Origin: Coturnix japonica
Taxonomy: Eukaryota; Chordata; Aves; Galliformes; Phasianidae
Assembly: GCF_001577835.2 (NCBI RefSeq)
Contig: NC_029526.1
Location: 1,767,510 to 1,831,509 of the forward strand
Direction of reading: 5' to 3'
Length of the DNA stretch: 64,000 nucleotides
Shown here: piece after piece, positions 11,101 to 57,200 of the stretch
Layout of the letters: each line of letters opens with the position of its first letter
How positions within the stretch are numbered: the first letter of the stretch is position 1
Translations under genes and position numbers: made by a program
Notes under the pieces: model-generated
The model's database searches: none
What the model saw: the letters and a program-made list of their open reading frames with translations, nothing else
Told to the model about the DNA's origin: nothing

Positions 11101-11793
11101 GAGCTGCGATTGTGTAATGACAACCCTGCATCTCCTTCTGTTCAGGAAACTATCAGAATGCTGGAAAAAAGTTAATTAGCTGTGGAAGATGGGAGATGTT
11201 GATTTAGCAGAGCGCTGGAAGGAAACTTCCCAACTCTGCTGTTGTATTGTTAAAAAATAATAAACTAATTGCATAAAGCAGAGCTATTTATTCTTATTTA
11301 GTGGGCTTGCTATTTGGCACCTATCAAACTGACAACCTTAAGAATGAAAATCTGTAATGCCAGCACAGAGCTGGGCTTAGCTATGATGAGAAAAAATCCC
11401 TTGAGGTAGCAAGTCCTTCCTGTCAGAATAGCTTTTGTGCCTAGTAAAGCCACCTTACGCTGTAATTAAATCCTGCAGCACTCACCACTGGTGTGCTGGT
11501 ACGCAGCAGCTCCTGGGCTGATGGAAGAAACCCTTTCCTACTCTCTGGGTTCTGACTGAAGTCCTTCTCTTGCAGAAAAGCCGTCCTGTGTTCCCCTTGG
11601 GAGCAGCTCTGTGGGAGGATCTGCGGTCCATTGTCCGTCAGCCGCCGTCTGCATTGGGATCCTGCCCGGCCTCGGCGCTTACTCTGGCAGCAGCGACTCA
11701 GAGTCCAGCTCGGATGGAGAAGGCACCATCAATTCCACTGGGAAGATCGTCTCTTCTGTCTTTCGTAGCAACAGTTTCTTTGATGGTCCATAA
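5037..11793 (+). CDS. PSME3IP1: PSME3IP1 (FAM192A/NIP30/PIP30), PA28-gamma interacting protein; complete, six coding exons
   Basis: Joined exons 5037-5166, 5337-5435, 6857-6978, 9288-9421, 10424-10488 and 11576-11793 give 255 residues plus a stop, about one more than the human protein. The N-terminal half (FAM192A/Fyv6 N-terminal family) contains [22 protein letters not shown] and the exon-4 block [20 protein letters not shown]. It is highly charged and probably helical. The C-terminus carries an acidic serine cluster, [14 protein letters not shown] (about 220-233), the casein-kinase-2 type region known in mammals to bind the nuclear proteasome activator PA28-gamma (PSME3), then [13 protein letters not shown]. 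Related proteins are also reported in late spliceosomes. The ATG at 5037 has a strong Kozak context (CCACCATGG) and follows the acceptor at 5024. The intron after exon 4 appears to be U12-type AT-AC. The divergent neighbour is probably RSPRY1; CPNE2 converges from the right. Confidence 0.95.
5337..5435 (+). CDS. PSME3IP1: PSME3IP1 second coding exon
   Basis: It follows the acceptor 'ccttcctttcag' and encodes [19 protein letters not shown] through EEQFKF. It ends before the donor 'gtaagc', and its phase joins cleanly to the next exon. Confidence 0.94.
6857..6978 (+). CDS. PSME3IP1: PSME3IP1 third coding exon, ending at a U12-type donor
   Basis: It follows the acceptor 'cttttctttcag' and encodes [18 protein letters not shown] through KELNEYR. 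Coding similarity to mammals stops exactly at EYR, where the intron begins ATATCCTTT rather than GT. The exon ends in phase 0. Confidence 0.9.
6979..9287 (+). other. PSME3IP1: U12-type AT-AC intron of PSME3IP1 (2,309 bases)
   Basis: The 5' end ATATCCTTT is the consensus U12 donor. The motif TCCTTAAC at 9269-9276 is a perfect U12 branch site, 12 bases before the 3' end (from 9275). The intron ends in AC at 9286-9287, with no long polypyrimidine tract. Only these ends keep the frame, giving R-STLAKVG beside human R-NNLKKVG. No conserved coding block or recognised element was seen inside. A 92-codon minus-strand frame at 8473-8751 is unrecognised. Confidence 0.9.
9288..9421 (+). CDS. PSME3IP1: PSME3IP1 fourth coding exon, after the AT-AC intron
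   Basis: It encodes [20 protein letters not shown], then [17 protein letters not shown], and ends before the donor 'gttagt'. An AG at 9288-9289 directly follows the AC end; splicing there would shift the frame. Confidence 0.92.
10424..10488 (+). CDS. PSME3IP1: PSME3IP1 fifth coding exon
   Basis: This 65-base exon follows 'tttcctcccacag' and encodes [19 protein letters not shown] then KNQ, before the donor 'gtatgt'. It matches the SVKRLK block of the mammalian protein. Confidence 0.93.
10725..10930 (-). mobile_element. Ancient CR1/L3-like LINE fragment
   Basis: The order 'gattgtctaagctgctctta', 'tgaggcagttgattctaatg', 'ttagctgcgtttcaagctta' and 'cattcccttccccc' resembles very old CR1/L3-family 3' ends shared across amniotes, in reverse orientation. 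It is clearly more diverged than the avian CR1 copies nearby. Confidence 0.55.
11576..11793 (+). CDS. PSME3IP1: PSME3IP1 last coding exon
   Basis: It follows 'ccttctcttgcag'. It encodes [19 protein letters not shown], then [20 protein letters not shown], the acidic serine run and [11 protein letters not shown] before TAA at 11791-11793. The [15 protein letters not shown] block is nearly identical to mammals. Confidence 0.95.
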
Positions 11794-12350
11794 CAAAATC
11801 CCTCCGCGTGTAACGTAGTGCACAGTCCACTTCCAAAGCCCCGGTGGATGTTTGACGCATCCTTCTATCCCAGATATAATATTTCTAGCTAACCACTCAA
11901 CTTTAATACATTCAAATGCTTCTAAAGTAATTCATTTTTATTTTTTTCCCCCACTTTTATTTTTCCATTTCTGGGAGTCTTTCTTACAGAGCCTGAGTTG
12001 GGAAGGCTGCCATCCCAAAGCAGGGCACACCTCGTCCTGTAGGCAAGTGCTGGGCTAGAGAGGCAAGCACCTTTTACTCTGATTCTCATGGAAAGAAAGA
12101 ACGGATTTTGTTGATCTGTGGAGTTGATACAAGACCAACAGGCAACAGCAAAAAAAATAAGCCACCAAAAGCTCACTTGAAGCACGGAAGTCTTGTAGGA
12201 GCAGCCATGTGTTCTGTTTTCAAATGTCATTTTTATTCTGTATTTGAGAAATGGGGGCAGGACAAAACTCGAGCAGATGGTGAAGTGTGGATTGCCATGA
12301 CACTGTAAAGAAGTTTTAGTGTTACGCGATTAAAGACATTCTGAATGCAT
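11794..12350 (+). other. PSME3IP1: PSME3IP1 3' UTR
   Basis: The sequence between the stop codon and the first plausible polyadenylation signal contains only incidental short frames. The 3' limit is approximate. Confidence 0.65.
12329..12334 (+). terminator. Polyadenylation signal ATTAAA for PSME3IP1
   Basis: ATTAAA lies about 535 bases after the stop and is followed by a T-rich stretch ('cattttattttttccc') suitable as a downstream element. Confidence 0.6.
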
Positions 12351-13319
12351 TTTATTTTTTCCCAGCTTGGCTCGTGCCATTCATATAACTGTCCCTGTTC
12401 CATTAAGCAATTTGGGTTCTGCTTCAGCCAGCCCTGTCCTCAGTCCACCATCAAGTCAGGGCTGAGGCAGTGCCCTCCTTCTGAATGAGTGCAGAGGAAC
12501 TGCTGGCAGTGCTTCTGCTCAAAGCTCAGCTCCTGTGGCATAGTGTTGAGTACCGAGGGGGTGGGATATCCTGGCTCAGTCAAACCAAGCTGTGCACAGA
12601 CTGGAGAACTCCACTGCCTTTTGCAGTAGGAGAGCAAATGGCTGTCAAAGTTCTGTTGAATTTAAGAGACCGTTCACTGCCTGAGTGCTGCCTGGCACCC
12701 TGCTTTTTGCTCCCAAGCTGCTCCTGCCTTTCCTAGCTTCTCTAATGATGGAAGGTACTCACTCCGATCTCCCAATGCCCTGATTTAAACCTGCTTTTCT
12801 TCACAGTTGCACGTGCAGGAGCCTTGCATAGCTGCAGTGGAGAGGTGAGTGTCTGCCTGGTGTGGAGCTCAATCCACGACGCCTCTGGAAAGCCAACACA
12901 GCACACCCCAGCCACAAGTGCTTGCCTGAATGGTATCTCACATAGCTTCCTGCTGCAAAGAAAACATTTTTCCAGAGCCCCAGACTTTGATGTGAAAGCT
13001 GAGCAGCACAGCGCTTGCCTGGCTGGCAACAGAGCTGCATACAGCCTTAGTTCTAAACAAGCCACCATTTAGAAACTGCTTCCCTATTTGGAAAAGGAGG
13101 GGTGGGGGGGGGGACACGGATGGGTATTTTTCCCTTCCAGAAGGCTTTGCAAGGCAAACGTTCTCCCAAGCTGTTCCCACCTTCCAGGGCTGGCATAGGC
13201 CTTGCACTGTGCCAATATGCTCAAGGCATGGTGCAGATAGAACAGTGAGGGGCATTGGGCTGCCCCAGGCACCCAGCCCTCACACAGTGCTCCCAGCCTG
13301 GACCAGACAGCAGCCCCTT
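12351..13319. other. Tail-to-tail intergenic gap
   Basis: This stretch lies between the 3' ends of PSME3IP1 (plus) and CPNE2 (minus). I see no exon, RNA gene or recognisable repeat. A G-rich run at 13097-13115, with about ten consecutive G, is the only compositional oddity. Confidence 0.6.
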
Positions 13320-13802
13320 GTTTTAAATGTCCGAGTTTCTTTATTAACCTGAGTATAACAAATATAACATGTACACAGTATAAAAATGAACATAGAGCAT
13401 GACAGCGGTACGGGTACGGCACAGATACACGACCAGTTCAACGAATGGTAATAGTAATAATAATATATTAAGCATTTCATTGCTTGGAAAAAGCAAGTTT
13501 TGTTTGTAAAAATTGTATCCTGTTCCACTAAAATTATACAAAGTACATTCAATACTGAAAAGTGACTCAACGGAGTGGGACTGGGGCACGGCCCAGCCTC
13601 TCGGTGTTACCTTGGGCTGCGGCTGTACAAAGTGGATCCAGGTGCTTCTCCAGGATGAGCTTTTAAGAACATAACAATTAAATTAAGAAGTACAAACCTG
13701 TGTGTTTCAGGGAGGGTATTCTTCATTGAACAGCATGTGGAACATGCGCTTTCAGTGGGACCAACAGACTTGGGCAACATGCAGACGGGGCCGGGCACGG
13801 CG
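13320..13802 (-). other. CPNE2: CPNE2 3' UTR
   Basis: This stretch runs on the minus strand from the stop codon at 13803 to a polyadenylation signal at 13345-13340. It is AT-rich in its distal part. The 3' limit is approximate. Confidence 0.7.
13340..13345 (-). terminator. Polyadenylation signal AATAAA for CPNE2
   Basis: Plus-strand TTTATT reads AATAAA on the minus strand, about 460 bases after the CPNE2 stop. Confidence 0.75.
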
Positions 13803-49175
<35,373 letters not shown>

Positions 49176-49290
49176 CGCACACCGCGGGCTCAGCTCCTCG
49201 CCATGGCCGCTGCCCGCCGTCTCTGTGGGGGTGCGGCCCGCAGCACCGCCCCCTCCTCCGCCCCCTCAGGCGGCCCCGCGCGCGGGGACC
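49176..49290 (-). other. CPNE2: CPNE2 non-coding exon 1 (5' UTR)
   Basis: On the minus strand the exon ends at 49176 with 'ggtgtgcg|gtgagtgcgg', a consensus donor in the CpG island, and would splice to the acceptor at 43921. It contains a five-codon upstream frame MARS-stop (49204-49190) in a strong start context. The 5' limit is nominal. Confidence 0.65.
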
Positions 49291-49370
49291 GAGCGGAGCC
49301 CGGTGAGGAGCCGCCGTGGGCGGGAATGGTCCGGCTCGGCCCCGAGCCCTTCGTGGGCCCCGCTGGGTTT

Positions 49371-51144
49371 TTGGGGCGGTGATAAAGACGAAATCACGTC
49401 GTAAAGGATCTAAAAACGCTCCAGGCTAACGGTGTGGGTGGGAAGGGATGCGGGGAGCCCTCAGCTTCCACCCCCGGAAACTTTGGGATTGGGCACGGAG
49501 GACTGGAGGCACAACGGGACGGACCGGCACTGACAGGATCAGGCTGGGACCGGGGGTGGGACGGGATCATCACGGGTAGAAAAGACCCCCGAGGTCTGCC
49601 AAGCAACAGCCCGCCTTCCAGCAGCTCTGCCCTCGTCCCTCAGCGCCTCCCTGGGCAGCCCGTCCCAACGTCCCACCACTCTTTTCCTAACACCCATCCT
49701 GATCTCATCCCTCATCGCAGCTCCTCGAAACGCTGAGATTTAACACAGCGACGTGTCAGGCCCGAAGCAGCCGATACAGCAAGCAGGGCTCTGCTGACAC
49801 CTGGCGTCCTGCGCTCCCTCTAAGCAGCCACAATCGGGGCTGATGGATGCCGGTAATCGGGGATCTGGGGGTGAACCTGGAGCTGTAGGGGACCATGGAG
49901 CCTTCCCAGGCACTGTGTGATGCCTCAAGCCCAGGGCAGTGCTGCACTGATAGCCCTGAGTTTCCACCTCGCTCCCATTCCTGCCCTGCAGTTTGCTCTT
50001 TCCAGGGCAAACGCTGCTGTAAACAAAATTCCATGAGCTCACCGCAAGGATGAAATATTTGCAGCACAAACGCATAAGGAAAACATTATAATACAAGTTA
50101 ATAAATAATGAGAACCACATAGCTGCAATGCAAGCTGTCGTTCCATGCAGACAAGGGGCAGCTGTGGTCGGTCTCATTGGCAGTACATCAAACTCAGTGC
50201 TTGGGATCTTCTCCCTTTGGTCTCCACAGGTCCAGCAGCCGCACGGCCAGGCTTTGGGATTCAGTGGTAGAGGCCTGAAGGATCCTTTCTGCAGTCCACA
50301 CTGTGGTGTGTCAAGCTAACTTATCCCTCACATCACCTCAAAGACACAGCGGGCCATCCAAACGCCACCAAAACCCCGCAGAGCTGCACAGGAAAGCAGG
50401 CGTATCTTCTCACAATGAACAGTCACAGCTCTCTTACAAGCCTCAGTACTTTCAGTTTGCTCACTGAAATACATGGCAGTATCAGCCTACCCATATAATA
50501 TCTCCATGCAAATACAGATCACTGCCCGACCATCACTGCTGGACAACCATTGATCCATCATTCACTTTACAATAACACAAAGGCTTTACCAGGAAACAGA
50601 AGCAGTTCTGCAGGAGGGAAAGCCTGCTATGAAGCAAACAACCTACATTACAGCCTTTAGAGCTATCTTACAAAGAGCTACACACAGTTTCCAAGCAGCT
50701 TGTTCCAGTGCATTCGTATCTGTGTCAACAGTTCACGGTTCTGTAAGAAAAAAAGACATCCTCTCCTGGAGGATGTTCATCCTTTGATTGGAACATCCTG
50801 GAGGTGTTGCAATCTTGATTAAAGATAATGAAGCATTCTGCTTGTTTTCTGGAAGTGTGATCAGATGCATCTCATCATCCCAAAACTAGCTGGAGAGTTG
50901 GTACAGTGAGAATGCTGCCTGCTCAGCAGCGGTTCTTCAGGCTTTTGGTTCACAATGAAAGCTCACCATAAACAAAACACACCTAAGTGCTCACATCTCA
51001 TCCAGTGCAACGAAGGAAGACATAATCACAGGTTTTAACTGGAGGAATTCTGGTTTCCTGTGTTCTTCAGGATCCCTTTTAGTGCAATTCTTGAGGTCAA
51101 TGGGAAACAGAGAGCAATTGCTATCAGGCGAGGCCTGTCCTTTG
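49371..51144. other. Intergenic / NLRC5 3' UTR region
   Basis: This lies between the CPNE2 promoter and the NLRC5 stop codon. Its right part must hold the NLRC5 3' UTR, but I found no canonical AATAAA or ATTAAA on the minus strand here, so its end is undefined. Apart from a decayed CR1 piece at 49575-49720 nothing is recognised. Confidence 0.55.
49575..49720 (-). mobile_element. Decayed CR1 LINE fragment
   Basis: 'tccctgggcagcccgtccca', 'acgtcccaccactcttttcc' and 'taacacccatcctgatctca' resemble the reverse complement of the CR1 3' region. Confidence 0.5.
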
Positions 51145-51226
51145 CTAACAGAAGGAGAAGCACAGTCTTGGGTCTTGGCTTGTCAAACTTTCAGCGAGGT
51201 CCTTGGGCACCGGGTTGTCCCACAGC
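51145..51226 (-). CDS. NLRC5: NLRC5 terminal coding exon
   Basis: 82 coding bases; encodes LWDNPVPKDLAESLTSQDPR and LCFSFC, then TAG at 51147-51145. The acceptor is 'gctgtcattgcag'. The exon continues into the 3' UTR. Confidence 0.92.
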
Positions 51227-54200
51227 CTGCAATGACAGCAAACACAGAATGCAGGACTTGGTGTGGTGGGCCAGGAGGTGGCACACCCAGCACAGCAGTT
51301 AAATGGAAGAAGCAGCTTTGGGTTCTTATCAAAGCTGGTCCGAAAGTGAGACAGGAGCAAAGCAGGGTCAAAGTTCAGCAACACAGCAGCAACTCAGCAC
51401 ACGCCTGCCTGCTAAGATGGGCTCAGTGATCGAGGTTGGGAGAGGCCTAAGCTTTGAAATGCCCTCAGGCCTTTTGTCCCAGGACTCTCTCTGATCCAGC
51501 AAACCCCCACTTTCCATGGCTTGTGCCTGGATGCCCTGCAGCATCCTAGTCCATGCAAGACAACCTGGGGCAGCAGGCCAGCACAAGTCACATCTCTCCT
51601 ATGATGGGTCACCCCATTCTCCTAAATGGGCCAACACTCGGCCCCAGCCCTCAGTAACACCTTATGAACTCACCTTATGAACTGAATTTCTGGGCACCTG
51701 ACAAGTTCCTCTGCCAACCTGGTAGCACCACGGGCACCAATGCGATTTTTCTCCAGGCTGTGTTAAAAAAAAAACAAAGAGTTTTAAAAAGCAAAACCAA
51801 ATCAAGAGCAGAAAACAGCAGAACCATTGCTGCCTCTTTTCTCTTGTCTAAGAGCTACACTTTTGCACAAGCACAACCACGTTCCACAATGGACACCAGC
51901 CTCGTCTTGATGACCGCAGCCCTATTTATACAAGAAGCACGCACTGCTGCCCACAGCCTCCTTCTAGCAATAGGACTTGTAAGCTCTACTGCATGTTTTC
52001 CCTGCCCAAGACAAACAAAACTCAGATCCTGATCCCGTGAACCACAAACTATTATTTTTGTCCAGCTGAGGGATGGAAGGCACACACCACATGTTCCAAA
52101 GGGCCAAGGGGAGGGAAGCAGATGATGGTCCCTATCACCGAATAGTGCTGCACTGTGATGCCACTGGATCAGACCTGAATGTGTAACATTGAATCCAGCT
52201 CCAGCACAGGAGCAGCATCAGAACTTCCCATGTTCTCCCATGGCCCAAGGCCCACAGTTAGGCCACAACAGCCTGGGTTATGTATTTCTTGCCCTGCCAC
52301 AGGCTGTCTGAGAAGGGTACTCATCTATCCAGACCACCCTAGGCACCAAAGAGAAGTAACAGACTGCAAGCAGCAGCTCACTTGAGACTGTTAGATGATA
52401 TGGCTCGACCTCAAGGAATACCATTTTGTCTTTCCTGAAGCATAGGTCGGATAGCGTTTGCTTAGATACCCACAGCAAACACATCCAATTAAACAAGTCT
52501 GCCTCAGCACCTCTGTGCTCTATGCATCATCCAAGCAAGGCTGGCCTTTGGCAGCAGGCTAAGTAAGCATTCAGATGGCAGAAGCCTGTCCGCCTGCTGC
52601 TCCTACATTAATCCCACAGCAGTACTGCAGCTGAAGGCTCACTGCCACAAATACAAGTCTTCTGGTGCTACTCTCAGGGCTGTACTCACTCTAAGATCTT
52701 CAGTTTTTCCATCCCTGGGAGGATGCTGGCCAACGCTTGGGCTCCTCCATTACCAAGGGTGTTCCAAGACAATCTAAGACAGACAAGAAATTCCAGCCAG
52801 TGAGTGAGCCAAGCTCAGCTGAGGGCACTAAGTTCTGGCTTTTACTTAATGCCTGAGATACCTGTGATCTCCATTCCCACCCATTCCCACACTCACATTA
52901 TCTCCTCCACAGCAGGGCATTGCTGGAAGCCACGAGAGAGTAATTTTGAAGCGTCATCAGTGATTCCACAGAGTTTCAACCTGAAGCAGAGGAGAGAGGG
53001 GAAAAAATAGAGAGGGTGCAATGTGCTGGCATCAGAACCAGTGGGAATCCGGCACCAGCACCACCTGCTGCAATGCTACAAAGCTCTGCCCAAGCAGTTC
53101 AGTGCCCTGGAACTCACTCAATCCTCCGGAGGTGCTTGAAGTGCAGCAGTCCCTCAGACAGGGCACGGATACTTCCTTCCCCAAGGTTGTTCTCAGATAA
53201 ACTGTAAGAACAGCAGGAAACTGGAATTAAGACATGACACTAGAGGTGGCAACTGGTGTGTCTTAAGAGGAAACAAAGGTAAACCTGTACATCGAAGGGA
53301 GAATGGGAAGAAGATGTGGATTGAAAGGCTCAGGGGCAGCAGTAAGTGCTTTCCAGCCTTCACAAGGGTGTGCTGCTCTGCTCTCATTTACCAGCAAACA
53401 TGAGCCTTGGCAAAACCTGCCCTGCTCACACCTAAATTACCAACATTCAAACTGATTTTGTTACTTAACAATATACACACAACAATTTTGAATTTAGAAG
53501 TTCTGCAACTGCCCAGGTTACTGCAGAAAACAATTCAAAGGCATGTAGCCAAACAAGGCCCAGCACTGCAGAGGCTGCTTCCTCTTACCATGCAAAGCTT
53601 GCTTAGGAGGGGTGCAAGGATTGCCTTACACAAGGCCACCCTGAGCAGGGACAGAGCCTAAATGCAGCCCCAGGGTTTGTGGGCTGCAATGCCTCCCGCC
53701 TGCAGAGCAATACCAGTCTATGTTTGGCACCATCCCCAGCGCTCCTGCCACAACCTACCTTATCTCTTCTAACAGCCCACATGCCACCAGGGCTCTGGCC
53801 AGCTCCATTCCTCCTGCTGGCCCGATGTCATTGTGCTGCAAGCTAGCCAAAGAAACACAAGTATCGGAGCGTTATTTTAGAATAAAGCTGTAATAAAAGC
53901 TCACGTATAACCTGCCAAGAAGAAATCTGCAGCATCTTTTGAATCAACACCTCATGCTGATTCCTGCTGCTGCCAGGGATACCTGGCCCTAAGGACAAGC
54001 AGCTCACCAGTTTTGCCCATGCTCAGAATAAAGGAGCACAATTAGCCAGCTGGTGCAGAAGCAAACGCTGCATGGCACCGCTGGGAGCCTGCCTCCAGCT
54101 CTGTGCACACGGGATCAGGTTGAGATGGTGAGGAACAGCCTTAGGAATAGAAGTGGATGGGCCTCAAGTCTGCAGATTTCCCCACACTTTCCAAGTGAAA

Positions 54201-57200
54201 ACAAGAACCTACCTGGACGACTGAAGCCTCCCCTCACTGGGATTGCTTCTCTAAGTTGTGTTAAGAGAGGATGGAAAACATACTACTCTGCTAGCTGACC
54301 TCTTCTAGCTCATGCACTTCTTGCTTTGCTACTGTAATGCAGTATGAGAAAGTCCAGCATGTTAGAGCTCTAGAAAGACTCCAATATATGGTTTTAAAAT
54401 GTAATACCAATGAGTTCAGCAGGAAAACTGACGGAAAGGTACCTGTTCAGAGTAGTGAAGGGCCACAAAAGGCTGCTCATATTTTATGCCTATATCACAC
54501 CAGGATAGGAAGACAGACACGGTCTGTCATTTCATGTCAGTAGGTCAAAACAAATTAAAAGGGCTGCTTTACTGAAAATATAATGTCTGCTTCATCTCTA
54601 AAATTAGATTATGCAAGTACAGTCGATGGGACACCAACATTGGAATGGGTTTAGGTAAGAAATAATGAACATCATTAGTGTTTGGTGCAGCAGGGTAACT
54701 AACGAGGGTCTCTCAATCCTGAGCCCATTAAAATAACATCTGTGCAAGATCTCGGTGCAATGCTTTGGTCTATGCCTTGTTCCATTTTCAGTGCCTTCTT
54801 TTGGCCATCCAGCTAATTCCAGGCTGACACTTACTGCAGGATCTTCAGCCTGTTCATGCGAGGCAGACAGAGGGCAAGTTTCACCGCTGTCCCATCTCCA
54901 AAAGCATTCCTCGATAGTCTGGAGGGGGCAGAAATGAAATGTTACTGAATGCAGCGAACTGCAGAGCCTCATTCCTCAACTGTGTGTCATCCACACAACC
55001 CTGTGACCTCCATTCCTCACCCACATGTGCATGGAACTGTGCCGAAAGGAGCTGGGGGTGGGCAGAAATAACAGCAAGGCCTGAAGTCCCGCAGCAGAAG
55101 TTAAGGAGTGATGTAAAACCTGCTACATTCACAGATATGTCTCTGGCCACCACCTTAACACTATGAGGGTCAGCCAGAAAACACTGCAAATAATTCAGAT
55201 TTGCTGTTCCTAATTTCCTAAGCACCACATGTGCCCATGTGCCTGTGACACTGGTGTTCAACTGCAGATCCATCCCCACCGATGCAGGCGGTACAAACCT
55301 CACACACCCAGCACCAAACATTCCTATCCCACACAACTGTTTAGCTTACTCTCCTAAGAATCAGTGCTAAAACTGATTTTGTCCTCACTGTAGTCAGATT
55401 AGACTTGGTTTCTATGCCTTAATTTTTGCCCTGCTTCTTGAAGGGATGCTAGAAATGACTGACTTACATTAGCTCCTCGAGGTGTTTGCAATTGGCCAGA
55501 GCTTCCATCAGCTTTTCTCCTCCAGCAGGAGTAGGACAGTTCCCTGAGAGGCTAAAATAAGCACGAGAGACTCTCAGTGACAGAACAAGAAGCAGAACAT
55601 ACCAGCTTAAAACACCTCACCGTAGTCTGGGATAAAGGGAGCCTTGGGGCTCTGCAGCAACAGGTTACATGGAGCTGCAGCAGTTTGTCCTGAGACACGA
55701 ATCTCTGGAAGATGGCCCAGAAGATGCGGAAGGGAGCACTGTGACAATGCCTAATCAAATCAACCACTGTGGATGGATGTCCACAGGACCCTATCTAGTT
55801 TCTATGTTCATTTTCCTCAAGCACTGACCCACACACGGCCCAGCAGACAGCCAGCAGGGTGAAGGAGCTGTTCTTCCACTCCCAGACAGACCCTTTTTCC
55901 TCATTTCAGTCATTTTCAGGTTTTTAACTCCAGAGCTGAACTTAACAGACAGTCTGAGTGCTCTCAATCTTGTTCCCTCAGAGGAGGAACCGCATGGATT
56001 TACATGTCAGAGTGAGAACCTCATCTGAAGACAGTACCCTTGCTCTGATGGATTCCCAATTCCACCTCTACTTCCACCAGGAAAAGAAGAGCAGCGTAGC
56101 AACTCCAGGATTACTACTCTAGGAACCCTGCGCAGCCTAAAGTAATGCACTGCATAGATATCAGACTTGTACAATTCCACACAAAATGTGACTTTCCAGG
56201 TCACATCCAAACTGTGGATCTCCCTTTTCAAGCCACAAGCAAAATACAGCAAACGTCCACCTCTGGGGATGGCTGCATGAGGACAGGGATGTGACCTTCA
56301 CTCTCAGCCTCTGCACTGGCAGAAGAATTCACTGCCAGACCCAGATGTACACAGGGATGAGAAGGAAACACCTTCCATTGGTTTTGTATGGTGTCTTCAA
56401 TGAGATGGAAAAGACTGGAAGGAGGCGGAACGCTGTAGGCAGGAAGGCAGCTGAGGGCTCCCTGCCAGGCTTCCCCACCAACTGGCAACAACACCAAATC
56501 ATTGCAAACAAAACAAAGTGACTCACTCGATTCTCTTCAAGTTTTGCATTTCCAGCAGGACAGCAGCTATATTTATCAGGCCTGCATCTCCAATCTTGTT
56601 GTGGCCTAAACTTCAGAAAGGAGGGGGGAAAAAAAGGCTGTGTTGTAAAGGAAAAATGCTAGGCATCACAGTAAGGCATCTTATTTAACATCTCACATCT
56701 GCTGGATGATCACTCTGACCTTGACGGCAGAATCAGAGCTGCTTGTCTTAACATTCTAGTGAAAGACTCATAGCTGTTAATGAGGCATTAAAAAAATTAC
56801 AAGCAGCAATCAAAATCACCGGGTCTTGTTAAAGGGTGGGAAATGACTTCAGCCAGAATTCCAAGGCACAGCTGGTCTTCCAAACTGCTGTGGTGGAGAA
56901 GGGACAGGACCTGGCTACGGGGACATGGGGTGGGGTAAGAGGGCAAAAAGTCAGAGCAAGCTGTAACCAAAAGTCTTTTCAGAGCAGAGAAGTGATGGAT
57001 TTGAGGTTCTAACAGGAGAGAACAAGGTCTCTGGCCTCATAGATTTCAGAGGCTCCGCTTAACCCACCTGCAATGGAGCGGCATTAGACTAAACTGATGC
57101 CCTTTTCAGCATCAGGCTCTGATTTCCCCTAACCCAAGGCACCTTACACACAGAATTCTGTAACCACCTTGTTTTTGTGTATAAGCAATTCAGATCTTAC

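Noticed and set aside
12420-13320. Overlapping open frames on both strands between PSME3IP1 and CPNE2
   Set aside because: No coding signature, splice structure or family match, and several mutually overlapping frames.
52390-52450. Minus-strand segment with acceptor and donor in the intron between NLRC5 exons u and v
   Set aside because: It would leave one base instead of two at its end, breaking the reading phase, and encodes no repeat pattern.
53590-53645. Possible small minus-strand exon (VALCKAILAPLLSKLCM) in an NLRC5 intron
   Set aside because: Splice-like borders exist, but the phase and length do not fit the phase-2 84-base module and there is no repeat motif.
54337-54543. 68-codon plus-strand open frame in an NLRC5 intron
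   Set aside because: I could not match it to any protein family; it is antisense to the gene and has no promoter or splice context.
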